DNA of 39,999 nt from Bacillota bacterium (GTDB taxonomy: Bacteria > Bacillota > Bacilli > Bacillales > Cytobacillaceae). The DNA lies in contig JAUZPL010000039.1 in assembly GCA_030705955.1 (NCBI GenBank), positions 1 to 39,999 of the forward strand. Direction: 5' to 3'. Both the position numbers and the translations under genes were made by a program. The notes under the pieces are model-generated. The model did not search any database and was not told where the DNA came from. It saw only the letters and a program-made list of their open reading frames with translations. The stretch's first letter is position 1. Each line of letters starts with the position of its first letter. Shown here one piece after another: positions 33,418-39,999 of this stretch.

Positions 33418-34077
33418 TTGAAGCCATCCTTCTCGCATTGCAAAGGTTGCTGCTTGTATGCGATTATTCATTTGAAGCTTTTCCATTATATTTCGCAAAT
33501 GATTTTTGACAGTATTTTCAGATATAAAAAGGGAAACGGAGATTTCACGATTGGTCATGCCTTTGATTACCTGCATCAATATTTCCCTTTCTCTTCTGGT
33601 TAAAATGTTGGTGGTTTTAGAAACTTGTATTTTCTGAAGTTCTTCTTTGTTTTGATTTGATAAATAACCAATCATTTTTCCTATCAAATGTCCATAAAGG
33701 ATACTTTCCCCGCGATGAACCATATGAATGAACGTTAATAATTCATTAGGTAAAAGATTTTTCAATAAATATCCCTTAGCTCCAAATTTTAATGCTTCGA
33801 ATAATTGATCCTCTTTTTCATCATTCGTTAACATTAATACCTTCATTTGTGGCATTTCCTTCGTTATCATCTTTAAGGCCTGTACACCATCCATGACGGG
33901 CATATTAACATCCATTAAAATAACATCGGGATTGTACTTTTTTGAAAGTTCATATGCTTCGCTTCCATTTTGTGCCATACCAACAACTTGAAGTGTTTCA
34001 TCATCAGATAAAATACTTTCAATTCCGCGAAGAAACATACAATGATCATCCGCAATTAATACTTTAATCTTTTCCAT
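33409..34077 (-). CDS. NarL/FixJ-family response regulator
   Basis: The 222-residue two-domain regulator has a receiver domain (about 1-120): acidic pocket D10/D11, phosphoacceptor D56 in VILMDVNMP, LMLTND switch region and conserved Lys in GYLLKN. A C-terminal LuxR-type helix-turn-helix follows (LTRREREILMQVIKGMTNREISVSLFISENTVKNHL). ATG 34077 follows GAGGGATG. No sensor kinase gene is present in the window, so it is an orphan as seen here. It points towards the lipoprotein, cytochrome c and ccm genes, which makes it a natural candidate for their regulator, perhaps responding to oxygen or an alternative electron acceptor. That link is inference from position only. Confidence 0.9.
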   Translation of the reverse strand: MEKIKVLIADDHCMFLRGIESILSDDETLQVVGMAQNGSEAYELSKKYNPDVILMDVNMPVMDGVQALKMITKEMPQMKVLMLTNDEKEDQLFEALKFGAKGYLLKNLLPNELLTFIHMVHRGESILYGHLIGKMIGYLSNQNKEELQKIQVSKTTNILTRREREILMQVIKGMTNREISVSLFISENTVKNHLRNIMEKLQMNNRIQAATFAMREGWLQEI

Positions 34078-34449
34078 TCAACATCCCTCTATTTTAAAGA
34101 TGAAATAACTTTAATTCTTCTTCATTTTAGTATTGAAAAATGGTTAACACTAGTGAGAAAGAATTAGTTTTATAAATTGTTCAAAATTTAAGAGGGTCTA
34201 TTTTCACACAATTTTCATATTCAATAGGAAAAGTAGGGAAATTTCACACCAACTACAATCACTATTTAAATAGATTGATTTTACATATTCATCGTTTCAT
34301 GCCCAGAAGAAGCATGTGATCCAATTGTTGGATCTACCATTCCAAAACTTTTATGTTTTAAAATACAATTTAAAAATATAAAAAAAGTTTGCAGAAATTT
34401 AGGAAAAACTTTGGAAATTTTGTTAATTGAGGGAAAAGGAAGAACGTCA
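34078..34449. other. Intergenic region upstream of the response regulator
   Basis: This 372-bp AT-rich region has no clear gene. The octamer TTTCACAC (GTGTGAAA on the minus strand) occurs twice, at 34202-34209 and 34242-34249, exactly 40 bp apart. Two adjacent small hairpins lie at about 34298-34336 (CATGC/GCATG and GATCCAA/TTGGATC). The same segment, read on the minus strand, encodes the short open phrase MVDPTIGSHASSGHETMNM ending in TAA. It has a poor ribosome-binding site and may be chance. The gene yqhV, expected here by B. subtilis synteny, is absent. Confidence 0.4.
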
Positions 34450-34497
34450 AAAAAACAAAAAGCCTTAATTCCAGTTTTAAACTGGGACTAAGGCTTT
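34450..34497 (-). terminator. Rho-independent terminator of efp
   Basis: Minus-strand stem AAAGCCTTAGTCCCAGT / ACTGGAATTAAGGCTTT (a few mismatches) with a 5-nt loop, followed by TTGTTTTTTT. It lies about 18 nt after the efp stop. Confidence 0.92.
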
Positions 34498-34514
34498 CAT
34501 ATTATTTAGAAACT

Positions 34515-35072
34515 TTACGCACGTGATACATAAGAGCTGTCTGTTGTATTAATTATGAGGCGATCGCCTTGGTTAACGAAGAATGGAACTTGAACAATCA
34601 AGCCTGTTTCAAGTGTTGCAGGTTTAGTTCCACCTGAAGCAGTATCTCCTTTAATTCCTGGTTCAGTTTCTGCCACTTCTAGTACAACTGTATTTGGCAA
34701 TTCAATTCCAAGTGTTTCACCTTGATATGTGGTAATAAATACTTCCATATTTTCTCTTAAAAACTTCAATTCATACTCGATGCTGCTTTCTGGAAGCTCA
34801 ATTTGCTCATAGGATTCAGAATCCATAAATACATGTTGATCTCCGCTTGCATATAAATATTGCATTTTATTGTTATCAATTTGTGCTTTTTCTACTTTTT
34901 CACCAGCACGGAAAGTTTTTTCCTGTATAGCACCCGTACGCAAATTACGAAGTTTTGAACGAACAAATGCAGCGCCTTTTCCTGGTTTTACGTGTTGAAA
35001 ATCTAGAACGCGCCATATGCCGCCGTCCACTTCAATTGTTAAGCCTGTCCGAAAGTCGTTTACTGAAATCAT
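34515..35072 (-). CDS. efp: Translation elongation factor P
   Basis: EF-P rescues ribosomes stalled on polyproline stretches. The 185-residue product is the standard length, with three beta-barrel domains. Domain I contains [18 protein letters not shown] and the tip loop [13 protein letters not shown], in which K32 is the position modified with 5-aminopentanol in B. subtilis. The C-terminal domain has the EF-P signature [23 protein letters not shown]. The start is ATG 35072, with AGGAGG 9 nt upstream; the longer frame back to 35144 overlaps the peptidase gene and is rejected. It ends the aroQ-pepQ-efp series. Confidence 0.98.
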   Translation of the reverse strand: MISVNDFRTGLTIEVDGGIWRVLDFQHVKPGKGAAFVRSKLRNLRTGAIQEKTFRAGEKVEKAQIDNNKMQYLYASGDQHVFMDSESYEQIELPESSIEYELKFLRENMEVFITTYQGETLGIELPNTVVLEVAETEPGIKGDTASGGTKPATLETGLIVQVPFFVNQGDRLIINTTDSSYVSRA

Positions 35073-35094
35073 GCAAAAAATCCTCCTAATATCC

Positions 35095-36156
35095 TTACAA
35101 AATAATAAGTTCTTTTGTTGAGTGAGTAAATGCCTCGTTTCCATCTGCGGTAATCATCGTATCATCCTCAATCCGAATACCGCCAAGACCTGGTATGTAA
35201 ATTCCTGGTTCGCATGTAACGATCATTCCCGGCTGTAACACAATATCAGAACGACTAGATAGTGCTGGTCCTTCATGAACTTCTAGTCCAATTCCATGTC
35301 CTGTAGAATGGCCGAAATATTCCCCATAGCCTTTTTCTGTTATATAATCTCTGGTCAAAGCATCTGCTTCTTTTCCAGTCATTCCCGGTTTGAATCCTTC
35401 CATACCAAGTAATTGTGCCTCATATACGATATTGTAAATTTCTTTTAGTCTCGCGTTAGGTTCACCTACAGCAACCGTTCTTGTGATATCTGAAACATAG
35501 CCTTTATAGTATGCACCATAATCTAATGTAACCATATCACCTTTTTCGATGACTTTTTCGCTTGCAACTCCATGCGGGAGAGCCGACCTAACCCCTGAAG
35601 CCACAATTGTATCAAAAGAGGATGATGTTGCTCCGGCTTTTCTCATAAAGAACTCTAATTCATTCGCGACCTCGAGTTCAGTTTTTCCAGGTGCGATAAA
35701 ATCCAAAATATGCTTAAATGCAGCATCAGCAATATCCGCTGCTTCCTTTAATATCTTAATCTCTCGTTCCGTCTTAATCAAGCGTAACTTTTCAATTAAT
35801 CCCGAAATTGGTACAAGCTCTGCTTCTGCTTCTTTTTCATAAGCTTTAAAAGAAGTAAAGGTTAAATCATTTGCTTCAAAACCAAGTTTGGTTATCCCTA
35901 ATTTTTTTACCTGAAGGGCAACCTCTTCAGGGATTATTCCGTTATGTTTTACAATTTCAAAGCCTTGGCACTGCTTTGTTGCTTGCTCAATATATCGAAA
36001 ATCTGTTATAAACTGGGCCTGATCATTACTGATGAGGACTACCCCACTTGATCCAGTAAAACCTGCTATATATCGCCTGTTATATGGGCTTGTAATGAGC
36101 AAACCATCAATCCCTGCATTTGAAAAATCAGATCTTAATTTTTTAAGTTTTTCCAT
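35095..36156 (-). CDS. yqhT: Xaa-Pro aminopeptidase/dipeptidase (YqhT)
   Basis: This M24 metallopeptidase removes N-terminal residues before proline or cleaves Xaa-Pro dipeptides in the cytoplasm. The 353-residue protein has an N-terminal creatinase-like domain (about 1-130: [19 protein letters not shown]) and a pita-bread catalytic domain. The expected metal ligands are present: two Asp in [21 protein letters not shown], His in [16 protein letters not shown], Glu in [11 protein letters not shown] and Glu in GIRIEDD. ATG 36156 lies 3 nt after the aroQ stop, with AAAGGAGAG overlapping it. Placement before efp is conserved in Bacillus. Aminopeptidase versus dipeptidase specificity cannot be decided from sequence. 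Confidence 0.93.
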   Translation of the reverse strand: MEKLKKLRSDFSNAGIDGLLITSPYNRRYIAGFTGSSGVVLISNDQAQFITDFRYIEQATKQCQGFEIVKHNGIIPEEVALQVKKLGITKLGFEANDLTFTSFKAYEKEAEAELVPISGLIEKLRLIKTEREIKILKEAADIADAAFKHILDFIAPGKTELEVANELEFFMRKAGATSSSFDTIVASGVRSALPHGVASEKVIEKGDMVTLDYGAYYKGYVSDITRTVAVGEPNARLKEIYNIVYEAQLLGMEGFKPGMTGKEADALTRDYITEKGYGEYFGHSTGHGIGLEVHEGPALSSRSDIVLQPGMIVTCEPGIYIPGLGGIRIEDDTMITADGNEAFTHSTKELIIL

Positions 36157-36159
36157 AGG

Positions 36160-36597
36160 TTACTTCTCTCCTTTATCGTCTAATAGAGTATAAAATGCAA
36201 GTTCATACCCTTTTATCCCCAAGCCGATGATTTGACCTTTTGTTTCAGGAGCTGTTACTGAAACATGCCGAAAATCCTCCCTGGCATGGATATTTGATAT
36301 ATGTACTTCGATTACAGGTGCTTGTATTCCTGCAATAGCATCACGAATAGCATAGCTATAGTGAGTAAATGCACCAGGATTAAAAATAATACCGTCAAAA
36401 TCATATGCCCCATGAAGAAAGTCAATTAGCTCTCCTTCATGATTGGATTGTTTGCAAATAACCTCCACACCATTAACCTTTCCAAGGTGAGAAATCATAT
36501 TTTCAATATCCACAAGCCTATTTGTCCCATAGATCTTGGGTTCTCTTTTTCCAAGCATGTTTAAGTTTGGTCCATTTAGCAGCAAAAATCTTTTCAT
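36160..36597 (-). CDS. aroQ: Type II 3-dehydroquinate dehydratase
   Basis: AroQ dehydrates 3-dehydroquinate to 3-dehydroshikimate in the shikimate pathway. The 145-residue protein shows the type II fold signatures: LLLNGPNLNMLGKREPKIYG with the catalytic Tyr and Arg, CKQSNHEGELIDFLH, IIFNPGAFTHYSYAIRDAI with the active-site Asn and His-containing turn, and IEVHISNIHAREDFRHVSVT. The start is ATG 36597, behind GGGAGAG; the longer frame to 36642 lacks a ribosome-binding site. B. subtilis calls this gene yqhS. It is coupled to the following peptidase gene. Confidence 0.97.
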   Translation of the reverse strand: MKRFLLLNGPNLNMLGKREPKIYGTNRLVDIENMISHLGKVNGVEVICKQSNHEGELIDFLHGAYDFDGIIFNPGAFTHYSYAIRDAIAGIQAPVIEVHISNIHAREDFRHVSVTAPETKGQIIGLGIKGYELAFYTLLDDKGEK

Positions 36598-36694
36598 TCT
36601 TACTCTCCCAGACTCCAATTTCTTTTTTAAAAATTTGGTCACAAATCCATAATCAATATTTTATCATATTTTAAGCCTTTCGACTAATATTGCC

Positions 36695-37198
36695 TTATGA
36701 TACAGGCTCTTTATCCTGTACTTTTTGGTTCTGGGATTCATAACTTATAGAGTAACCAATAAAAACTCCATAAACTATATAAAGGCAGGCTGATGTCACA
36801 AGAGTATCTCTATCTAGTTTCAAAAATGGATCCATGCTTGGAAATAAAGGATTCAATACAATAAAAACTAACAAAAATATAACAATTCCGTAGATGAAAC
36901 CAGGCCAAATTCCTTTTAATTTTTTTAGCATACCATAATAAACAAAAGCAGCTCCAACCGAAAACAATCCGATGATGATAATAGAGATGGCTGTACCTAA
37001 CCAATCTCTTTTCCAATCTCCTAGGGCCCATGGCTCTAAAATAATATTAGGGCGAAGTTCTGTGAAGCTAAATAAATAGGCAAAATAGCCAATGATAGTC
37101 CAGAAAACTCCGCCAAATAATCCAATCCAAAAAACAGTCATAGGCGTGGACATTGCCTTAGGAAACTTTATTTCTTTTTCAATTGTTTCATTAACCAT
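36695..37198 (-). CDS. yqhR: Conserved membrane protein YqhR
   Basis: YqhR is a conserved Bacillus membrane protein of unknown function. The 167-residue product has four membrane segments: VFWIGLFGGVFWTIIGYFAYLF, ISIIIIGLFSVGAAFVYYGML, FIYGIVIFLLVFIVLNPLF and LVTSACLYIVYGVFIGYSI. The W-x-x-G pattern and the KRDWLGTA loop between spans 1 and 2 are well preserved. ATG 37198 follows GGAGG by 7 nt; a longer frame to 37219 is rejected. It is divergent from yqhQ and lies 97 nt before aroQ, in the same order as in B. subtilis. Confidence 0.88.
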   Translation of the reverse strand: MVNETIEKEIKFPKAMSTPMTVFWIGLFGGVFWTIIGYFAYLFSFTELRPNIILEPWALGDWKRDWLGTAISIIIIGLFSVGAAFVYYGMLKKLKGIWPGFIYGIVIFLLVFIVLNPLFPSMDPFLKLDRDTLVTSACLYIVYGVFIGYSISYESQNQKVQDKEPVS

Positions 37199-37421
37199 TC
37201 GAATACCTCCATTACACATTTCTCATATTATTCCTACCTTATTATGCCCAATGCACCCTATCCAATTGCATGAAAAATAATTTGTCTAAATATAAAAGTA
37301 AAAAATTATGTCCTTTCTAGAGGTTTTTCCTTTTTTCTAGTAGAATAAAAAGTAGGTACATACAGTTTTTAATTTCAGCTACTGGTGTGTGCAACTTTGT
37401 TATAGGTTGGTGTTAAAATAC

Positions 37422-38366
37422 ATGTCAAATTCAAAAAAGCCTGTATATGGCGGCCAGGCCGTTGTTGAAGGCGTAATGTTTGGCGGAAAACATCATTATG
37501 TTACCGCTATTCGTCGTAATGACCGCTCCATTGAATACTTTCATTTAAGAAGAAAACCAAACCCAGCTTTGTCGTTTTATAAAAAGATTCCTTTTATTCG
37601 CGGAATTATTTCAATTATCGAAGCAAGTGCGAATGGGTCTAAACATCTTAATTTTTCTTCTGAAAGGTATGGTATTGATCCGAAGGATGATGCAACAATT
37701 AAGGAAAAAGAAGTTTCTAAACTTTCCATGTATTTAGGTGTTGCCGCTATCGGAGTCATTTCCTTTTTATTTGGAAAATTTATTTTTACCTTAGTTCCCG
37801 TTTTTTTAGCTGTTTTAACAAAACCCATATTTCCTACTCATTTTGAACAAAATTTAGTTGAAGGATTTTTTAAACTTCTCCTTTTGTTATCTTATATTTA
37901 TTTTGTTTCTTTCACTCCATTGATTAAAAGAGTATTTCAATATCACGGGGCAGAGCATAAAGTTATTAATACTTTTGAGTCAGGCAAGGAATTAACAATT
38001 GAAAATGTTCAAGAACAATCACGGCTTCACTACCGCTGTGGTAGTAGTTTTATTCTATTTACGGTAATCGTTGGAGTCTTTGTATATATGCTTGTCCCCA
38101 TTGACCCTCTTTGGTTACGGGTTGTGGATCGGCTTGCCCTAATACCCGTAGTATTAGGGATTGCATTTGAGGTTTTACAGCTAACAAATAAAATAAGAAA
38201 TATTCCAGTATTTAAATATTTGGGACTTCCTGGCCTATGGCTTCAACTTTTGACTACTAAAGAACCAAATGATGATCAGGTTGAAGTTGCCATTCTTTCC
38301 TTCACAGAATTGCTAAAAATGGAAAGGAGCACGGAGGAAGATAACGAATCAGAAGAAATTGTCTAA
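37422..38366 (+). CDS. yqhQ: DUF1385 membrane protein YqhQ
   Basis: YqhQ belongs to the DUF1385 family of polytopic membrane proteins with an unknown role. The 314-residue protein opens with KPVYGGQAVVEGVMFGG, the family signature, and includes HGAEHKVINTFESGKELT with conserved His and Glu that could bind a metal. Four to five membrane segments are visible (MYLGVAAIGVISFLFGKFIF; LLLLLSYIYFVSF; FILFTVIVGVFVYMLV; LALIPVVLGIAFEVL). The tail is acidic. The start is ATG 37422, with an AGGTTGGTG ribosome-binding site; upstream in-frame codons lack one. It is transcribed away from yqhR and followed by yqhP. Confidence 0.9.
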   Translation: MSNSKKPVYGGQAVVEGVMFGGKHHYVTAIRRNDRSIEYFHLRRKPNPALSFYKKIPFIRGIISIIEASANGSKHLNFSSERYGIDPKDDATIKEKEVSKLSMYLGVAAIGVISFLFGKFIFTLVPVFLAVLTKPIFPTHFEQNLVEGFFKLLLLLSYIYFVSFTPLIKRVFQYHGAEHKVINTFESGKELTIENVQEQSRLHYRCGSSFILFTVIVGVFVYMLVPIDPLWLRVVDRLALIPVVLGIAFEVLQLTNKIRNIPVFKYLGLPGLWLQLLTTKEPNDDQVEVAILSFTELLKMERSTEEDNESEEIV

Positions 38367-38433
38367 ATCTTTCCTTTTTCAGGGTTTAAAAGCAAAAAAA
38401 GATGCTTAAGATGCTCTTAGGGAGGTGGCATTC

Positions 38434-38811
38434 TTGAAAAATCGGTCATCATTATTATTCGTTGGTGGAATTATCATATTTGCTATTATTGGCCTACTGG
38501 GCACATTATTCGCAAACCCAACCGGTTTTCTTCAGAGAATAGCTGTCATTGCATTGTTCGGCATTGCCATATATTTTCTTGTTCGGCTTATAATGAAAGC
38601 AGATCCCCAAAGAAAAGAGCAAAGGGCATTTCTTAAAGCAGCAAAAAAATCCAAGAAAAGATTACATCAAAAAAACAGTGATCCCCACCAAAGGAGCACT
38701 TCTCAAGGAACACTAACCATTTTAAAAAAGAATGCAAAAAAGAAATCCCTTGCCCAGTTAACCGTTATTGACGGTAAAAAAGGGAAAAAGAAAAATCGAG
38801 CGTCTTTTTAA
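38434..38811 (+). CDS. yqhP: Small conserved membrane protein YqhP
   Basis: YqhP is a 125-residue Bacillus protein of unknown function. Two N-terminal membrane segments (SLLFVGGIIIFAIIGLLGTLF and IAVIALFGIAIYFLVRLIM) are followed by a long, very basic tail (Lys/Arg/Gln-rich, about 60-125). The basic tail may contact nucleic acid or membrane phospholipid, but nothing specific is visible. The start is TTG 38434, with GGGAGGTG 7 nt upstream; an in-frame GTG at 38425 lies within that site. It follows yqhQ by 67 nt on the same strand and overlaps the terminator stem at its end. Confidence 0.82.
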   Translation: MKNRSSLLFVGGIIIFAIIGLLGTLFANPTGFLQRIAVIALFGIAIYFLVRLIMKADPQRKEQRAFLKAAKKSKKRLHQKNSDPHQRSTSQGTLTILKKNAKKKSLAQLTVIDGKKGKKKNRASF

Positions 38812-38830
38812 TAAACGCTCGATTTTTTAT
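38793..38830. terminator. Bidirectional terminator between yqhP and yqhO
   Basis: AATCGAGCG (38794-38802) pairs with CGCTCGATT (38816-38824) around a 13-nt loop. TTTTTATTT follows on the plus strand and TTTTTCTTTTT on the minus strand. It closes yqhP (whose stop is in the loop) and the converging yqhO gene. Confidence 0.92.
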
Positions 38831-39715
38831 TTAGTAAGCCCATTTGGAGAAAAATTCATGTGCACATTCCCTTCCTAATAATAATAAATCCTGTTTCTTT
38901 TCTTCTGTTAATTTAAATTCTGTTGCTACCACTCCATTTGTAGGGATGAAAATAATATTTCTTGCATGTTTTTTTGAAATATATCTAGCATCATGTGCAT
39001 CCTTCATGGTTTCAAAAAGAGCGCCGAATAATTGAATGGCATTATGAATTTGATGTTTTTCATGTTCATATTCACTTGCACTAAGTTTAATCCCCAGCAC
39101 CGGTCTTACTTTCTGTACATCATCATTATCAAATAACCACATAGGAAAATTACTTAATACCCCACCATCAACAAGAATATTTACTCCATCACCTGATTTC
39201 AATTTTACAGGTTCGAAAAAGTATGGAATACTGCAACTCATTCGAATAGCTTTAGCAATAGAAAAAGAGCCTTTATCAATTCCATATTTGTCCAGATCAT
39301 CTGGAAGAATCACCATTTGTCCGTTGGACAGATCAGATGCTACTACACGAAGTGTTTCCGGTGGTAAATCAGAAAAGGTGCGCAATCCCTTTACCTCTAG
39401 CTTTTCACTAATCCATTTTTCAAGTGCATTTCCTTTATATAAACCTAGCTTCCAATATACAAACAACCATTTTGCTACAGGTAATGGTATAAATGTTTTA
39501 CGGGCATCCAGTAATTGTGTAAGGTCAAGCTCCTCCATAATTTGAAATATTTCTTTGCTTGTGTACCCAGCAATAATGAGGGATGCAATAATCGAACCTG
39601 CACTTGTACCTGCTACCCTAGCAAACTCGAACCCTCTTTTTTCAATTTCCTCATAAGCACCTATCAATGCTAGCCCTTTAATTCCACCCCCAGAAAAAAC
39701 TCCATCTATTTTCAT
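38831..39715 (-). CDS. yqhO: Patatin-like phospholipase YqhO
   Basis: This is a patatin-family acyl hydrolase using a Ser-Asp dyad. The 294-residue protein has the oxyanion-hole motif SGGGIKGLALIGAYE, the nucleophile elbow GTSAGS (Ser about residue 38) and the catalytic Asp in LVDGGVLSNFPMWLF. There is no signal peptide, so it acts in the cytoplasm or at the inner membrane face. ATG 39715 follows GGGAGTGG with good spacing; the frame extends to 39742 without another ribosome-binding site. Position next to yqhP is conserved. The lipid substrate is unknown. Confidence 0.93.
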   Translation of the reverse strand: MKIDGVFSGGGIKGLALIGAYEEIEKRGFEFARVAGTSAGSIIASLIIAGYTSKEIFQIMEELDLTQLLDARKTFIPLPVAKWLFVYWKLGLYKGNALEKWISEKLEVKGLRTFSDLPPETLRVVASDLSNGQMVILPDDLDKYGIDKGSFSIAKAIRMSCSIPYFFEPVKLKSGDGVNILVDGGVLSNFPMWLFDNDDVQKVRPVLGIKLSASEYEHEKHQIHNAIQLFGALFETMKDAHDARYISKKHARNIIFIPTNGVVATEFKLTEEKKQDLLLLGRECAHEFFSKWAY

Positions 39716-39866
39716 CGCTGCCACTCCCATTGATGTAGTCATTTATACATCTTTAAGCGGTTTTTTTCAAAATAGTACCAAGGACAAGATGAATTTTTTT
39801 AGTAGAAAAGCGAGAAACACCTTGGTCAGCAAATACAAAAAAAGGGGGGAACATAAACTAAAATGG

Positions 39867-39920
39867 TACCTGTAGGTAGGACACTCGAAAAAAAGAGTGT
39901 TCAACCTGCAGGTATTTTTT
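39867..39920 (+). terminator. Strong terminator-like hairpin upstream of the edge gene
   Basis: TACCTGTAGGT (39867-39877) pairs with ACCTGCAGGTA (39904-39914), one G-U pair, and an inner stem ACACTC / GAGTGT continues it. ATTTTTTAT follows on the plus strand. No plus-strand gene lies just upstream in the window. It may therefore shield the following gene from readthrough, as is seen near the ends of some insertion sequences. Confidence 0.7.
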
Positions 39921-39959
39921 ATATACTTGAATTTCAGAATATGGGGATTAGGGGACAAC

Positions 39960-39999
39960 ATGAGTAAAATAACATTTTCAACTACAGAGATAAATACAC
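39960..39999 (+). CDS. Start of a probable IS3-type transposase gene (cut by window end)
   Basis: ATG 39960 with AGGGGA 5-6 nt upstream opens a frame reading MSKITFSTTEINT to the window edge. From memory, helix-turn-helix transposase subunits of IS3-like elements in Bacillus often begin MSKI.FSTTEI.TLE, so this is probably OrfA of an insertion sequence. Only 13 codons are visible and no terminal repeat can be verified, so the call is tentative. B. subtilis has mntR beyond yqhO, so an insertion would be a local difference. Confidence 0.4.
   Translation, partial: MSKITFSTTEINT

Noticed and set aside
35073-35144. N-terminally extended EF-P
   Set aside because: It overlaps the peptidase gene. 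The internal ATG has AGGAGG and gives the standard 185 residues.
39770-39860. Riboswitch or T-box upstream of the edge gene
   Set aside because: ACCAAGG and CCTTGGT could pair, but the loop is long, and no T-box or known aptamer core sequence is visible.
1-39999. CRISPR arrays, tRNA or rRNA genes, prophage
   Set aside because: No regularly spaced direct repeats, cloverleaf sequences, rRNA-like blocks or phage genes were recognised.

Overview
The window is chromosomal DNA from a low-GC, endospore-forming member of the Bacillaceae (Bacillus or a split-off genus such as Neobacillus or Mesobacillus; I cannot fix the genus). The evidence is gene order: read on the minus strand, yqhO/yqhP/yqhQ/yqhR-aroQ-pepQ-efp ... 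spoIIIAA-AH, accB-accC-yqhY, nusB, folD-xseA-xseB-ispA, dxs-tlyA, argR-recN, spoIVB, spo0A reproduces the conserved B. subtilis yqh/yqi region. Coding is AT-rich and ribosome-binding sites are strong (AGGAGG type). Several starts were moved inward from the longest open frame on the basis of Shine-Dalgarno spacing, promoter position or family alignment.

Layout. 1-2.7 kb: end of a dispersed repeat, a glycerophosphodiesterase (yqiK, minus) and two plus-strand genes for probable spore-envelope proteins, the second behind a good sigma-K-like promoter. 2.7-5.3 kb: spo0A, with a sigma-H promoter and 0A boxes, and spoIVB. 5.3-17 kb: housekeeping block for recombination (recN, xseAB), arginine control (argR), rRNA methylation (tlyA), isoprenoids (dxs, ispA), folate (folD), antitermination (nusB) and fatty acid synthesis (accBC, yqhY). 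17.3-22.5 kb: the complete eight-gene spoIIIA operon behind a sigma-E-like promoter; spoIIIAD appears to start at ATT.

22.5-34.5 kb is the unusual part. In B. subtilis, spoIIIAA is followed by the small gene yqhV and then efp. Here yqhV is absent and about 12 kb is present instead: a SIMPL-domain gene, then a minus-strand operon for a System I (Ccm) cytochrome c maturation machine: ccmE-ccmF-ccmH-ccmI-like-[membrane protein]-ccmA-ccmB-ccmC-ccmD-ccmG, headed by a second unfamiliar membrane protein. Gram-positive bacteria normally use System II (ResBC/CcsBA), so this is noteworthy. CcmE has the cysteine-type heme-binding motif (CxxxY) instead of HxxxY. Upstream lie a membrane-anchored diheme cytochrome c, a PCYCGC-type lipoprotein gene and a NarL-type response regulator.

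The best single finding is in the PCYCGC lipoprotein gene. Its conserved C-terminal half continues in frame beyond a TGA that sits exactly where the family has the first cysteine of a CxxC pair. Immediately downstream is a hairpin with a GC-rich stem, a bulged U and a G-containing apical loop 21 nt after the TGA, as expected for a bacterial SECIS element. I propose a selenoprotein (U-x-x-C); a nonsense mutation is the main alternative.

34.5-39.7 kb returns to conserved order: efp, an Xaa-Pro peptidase, aroQ, yqhR, yqhQ, yqhP and the patatin-like yqhO. The window ends in a strong terminator hairpin and the first codons of what looks like an IS3-type transposase gene. No rRNA, tRNA, CRISPR array or complete insertion sequence was seen.
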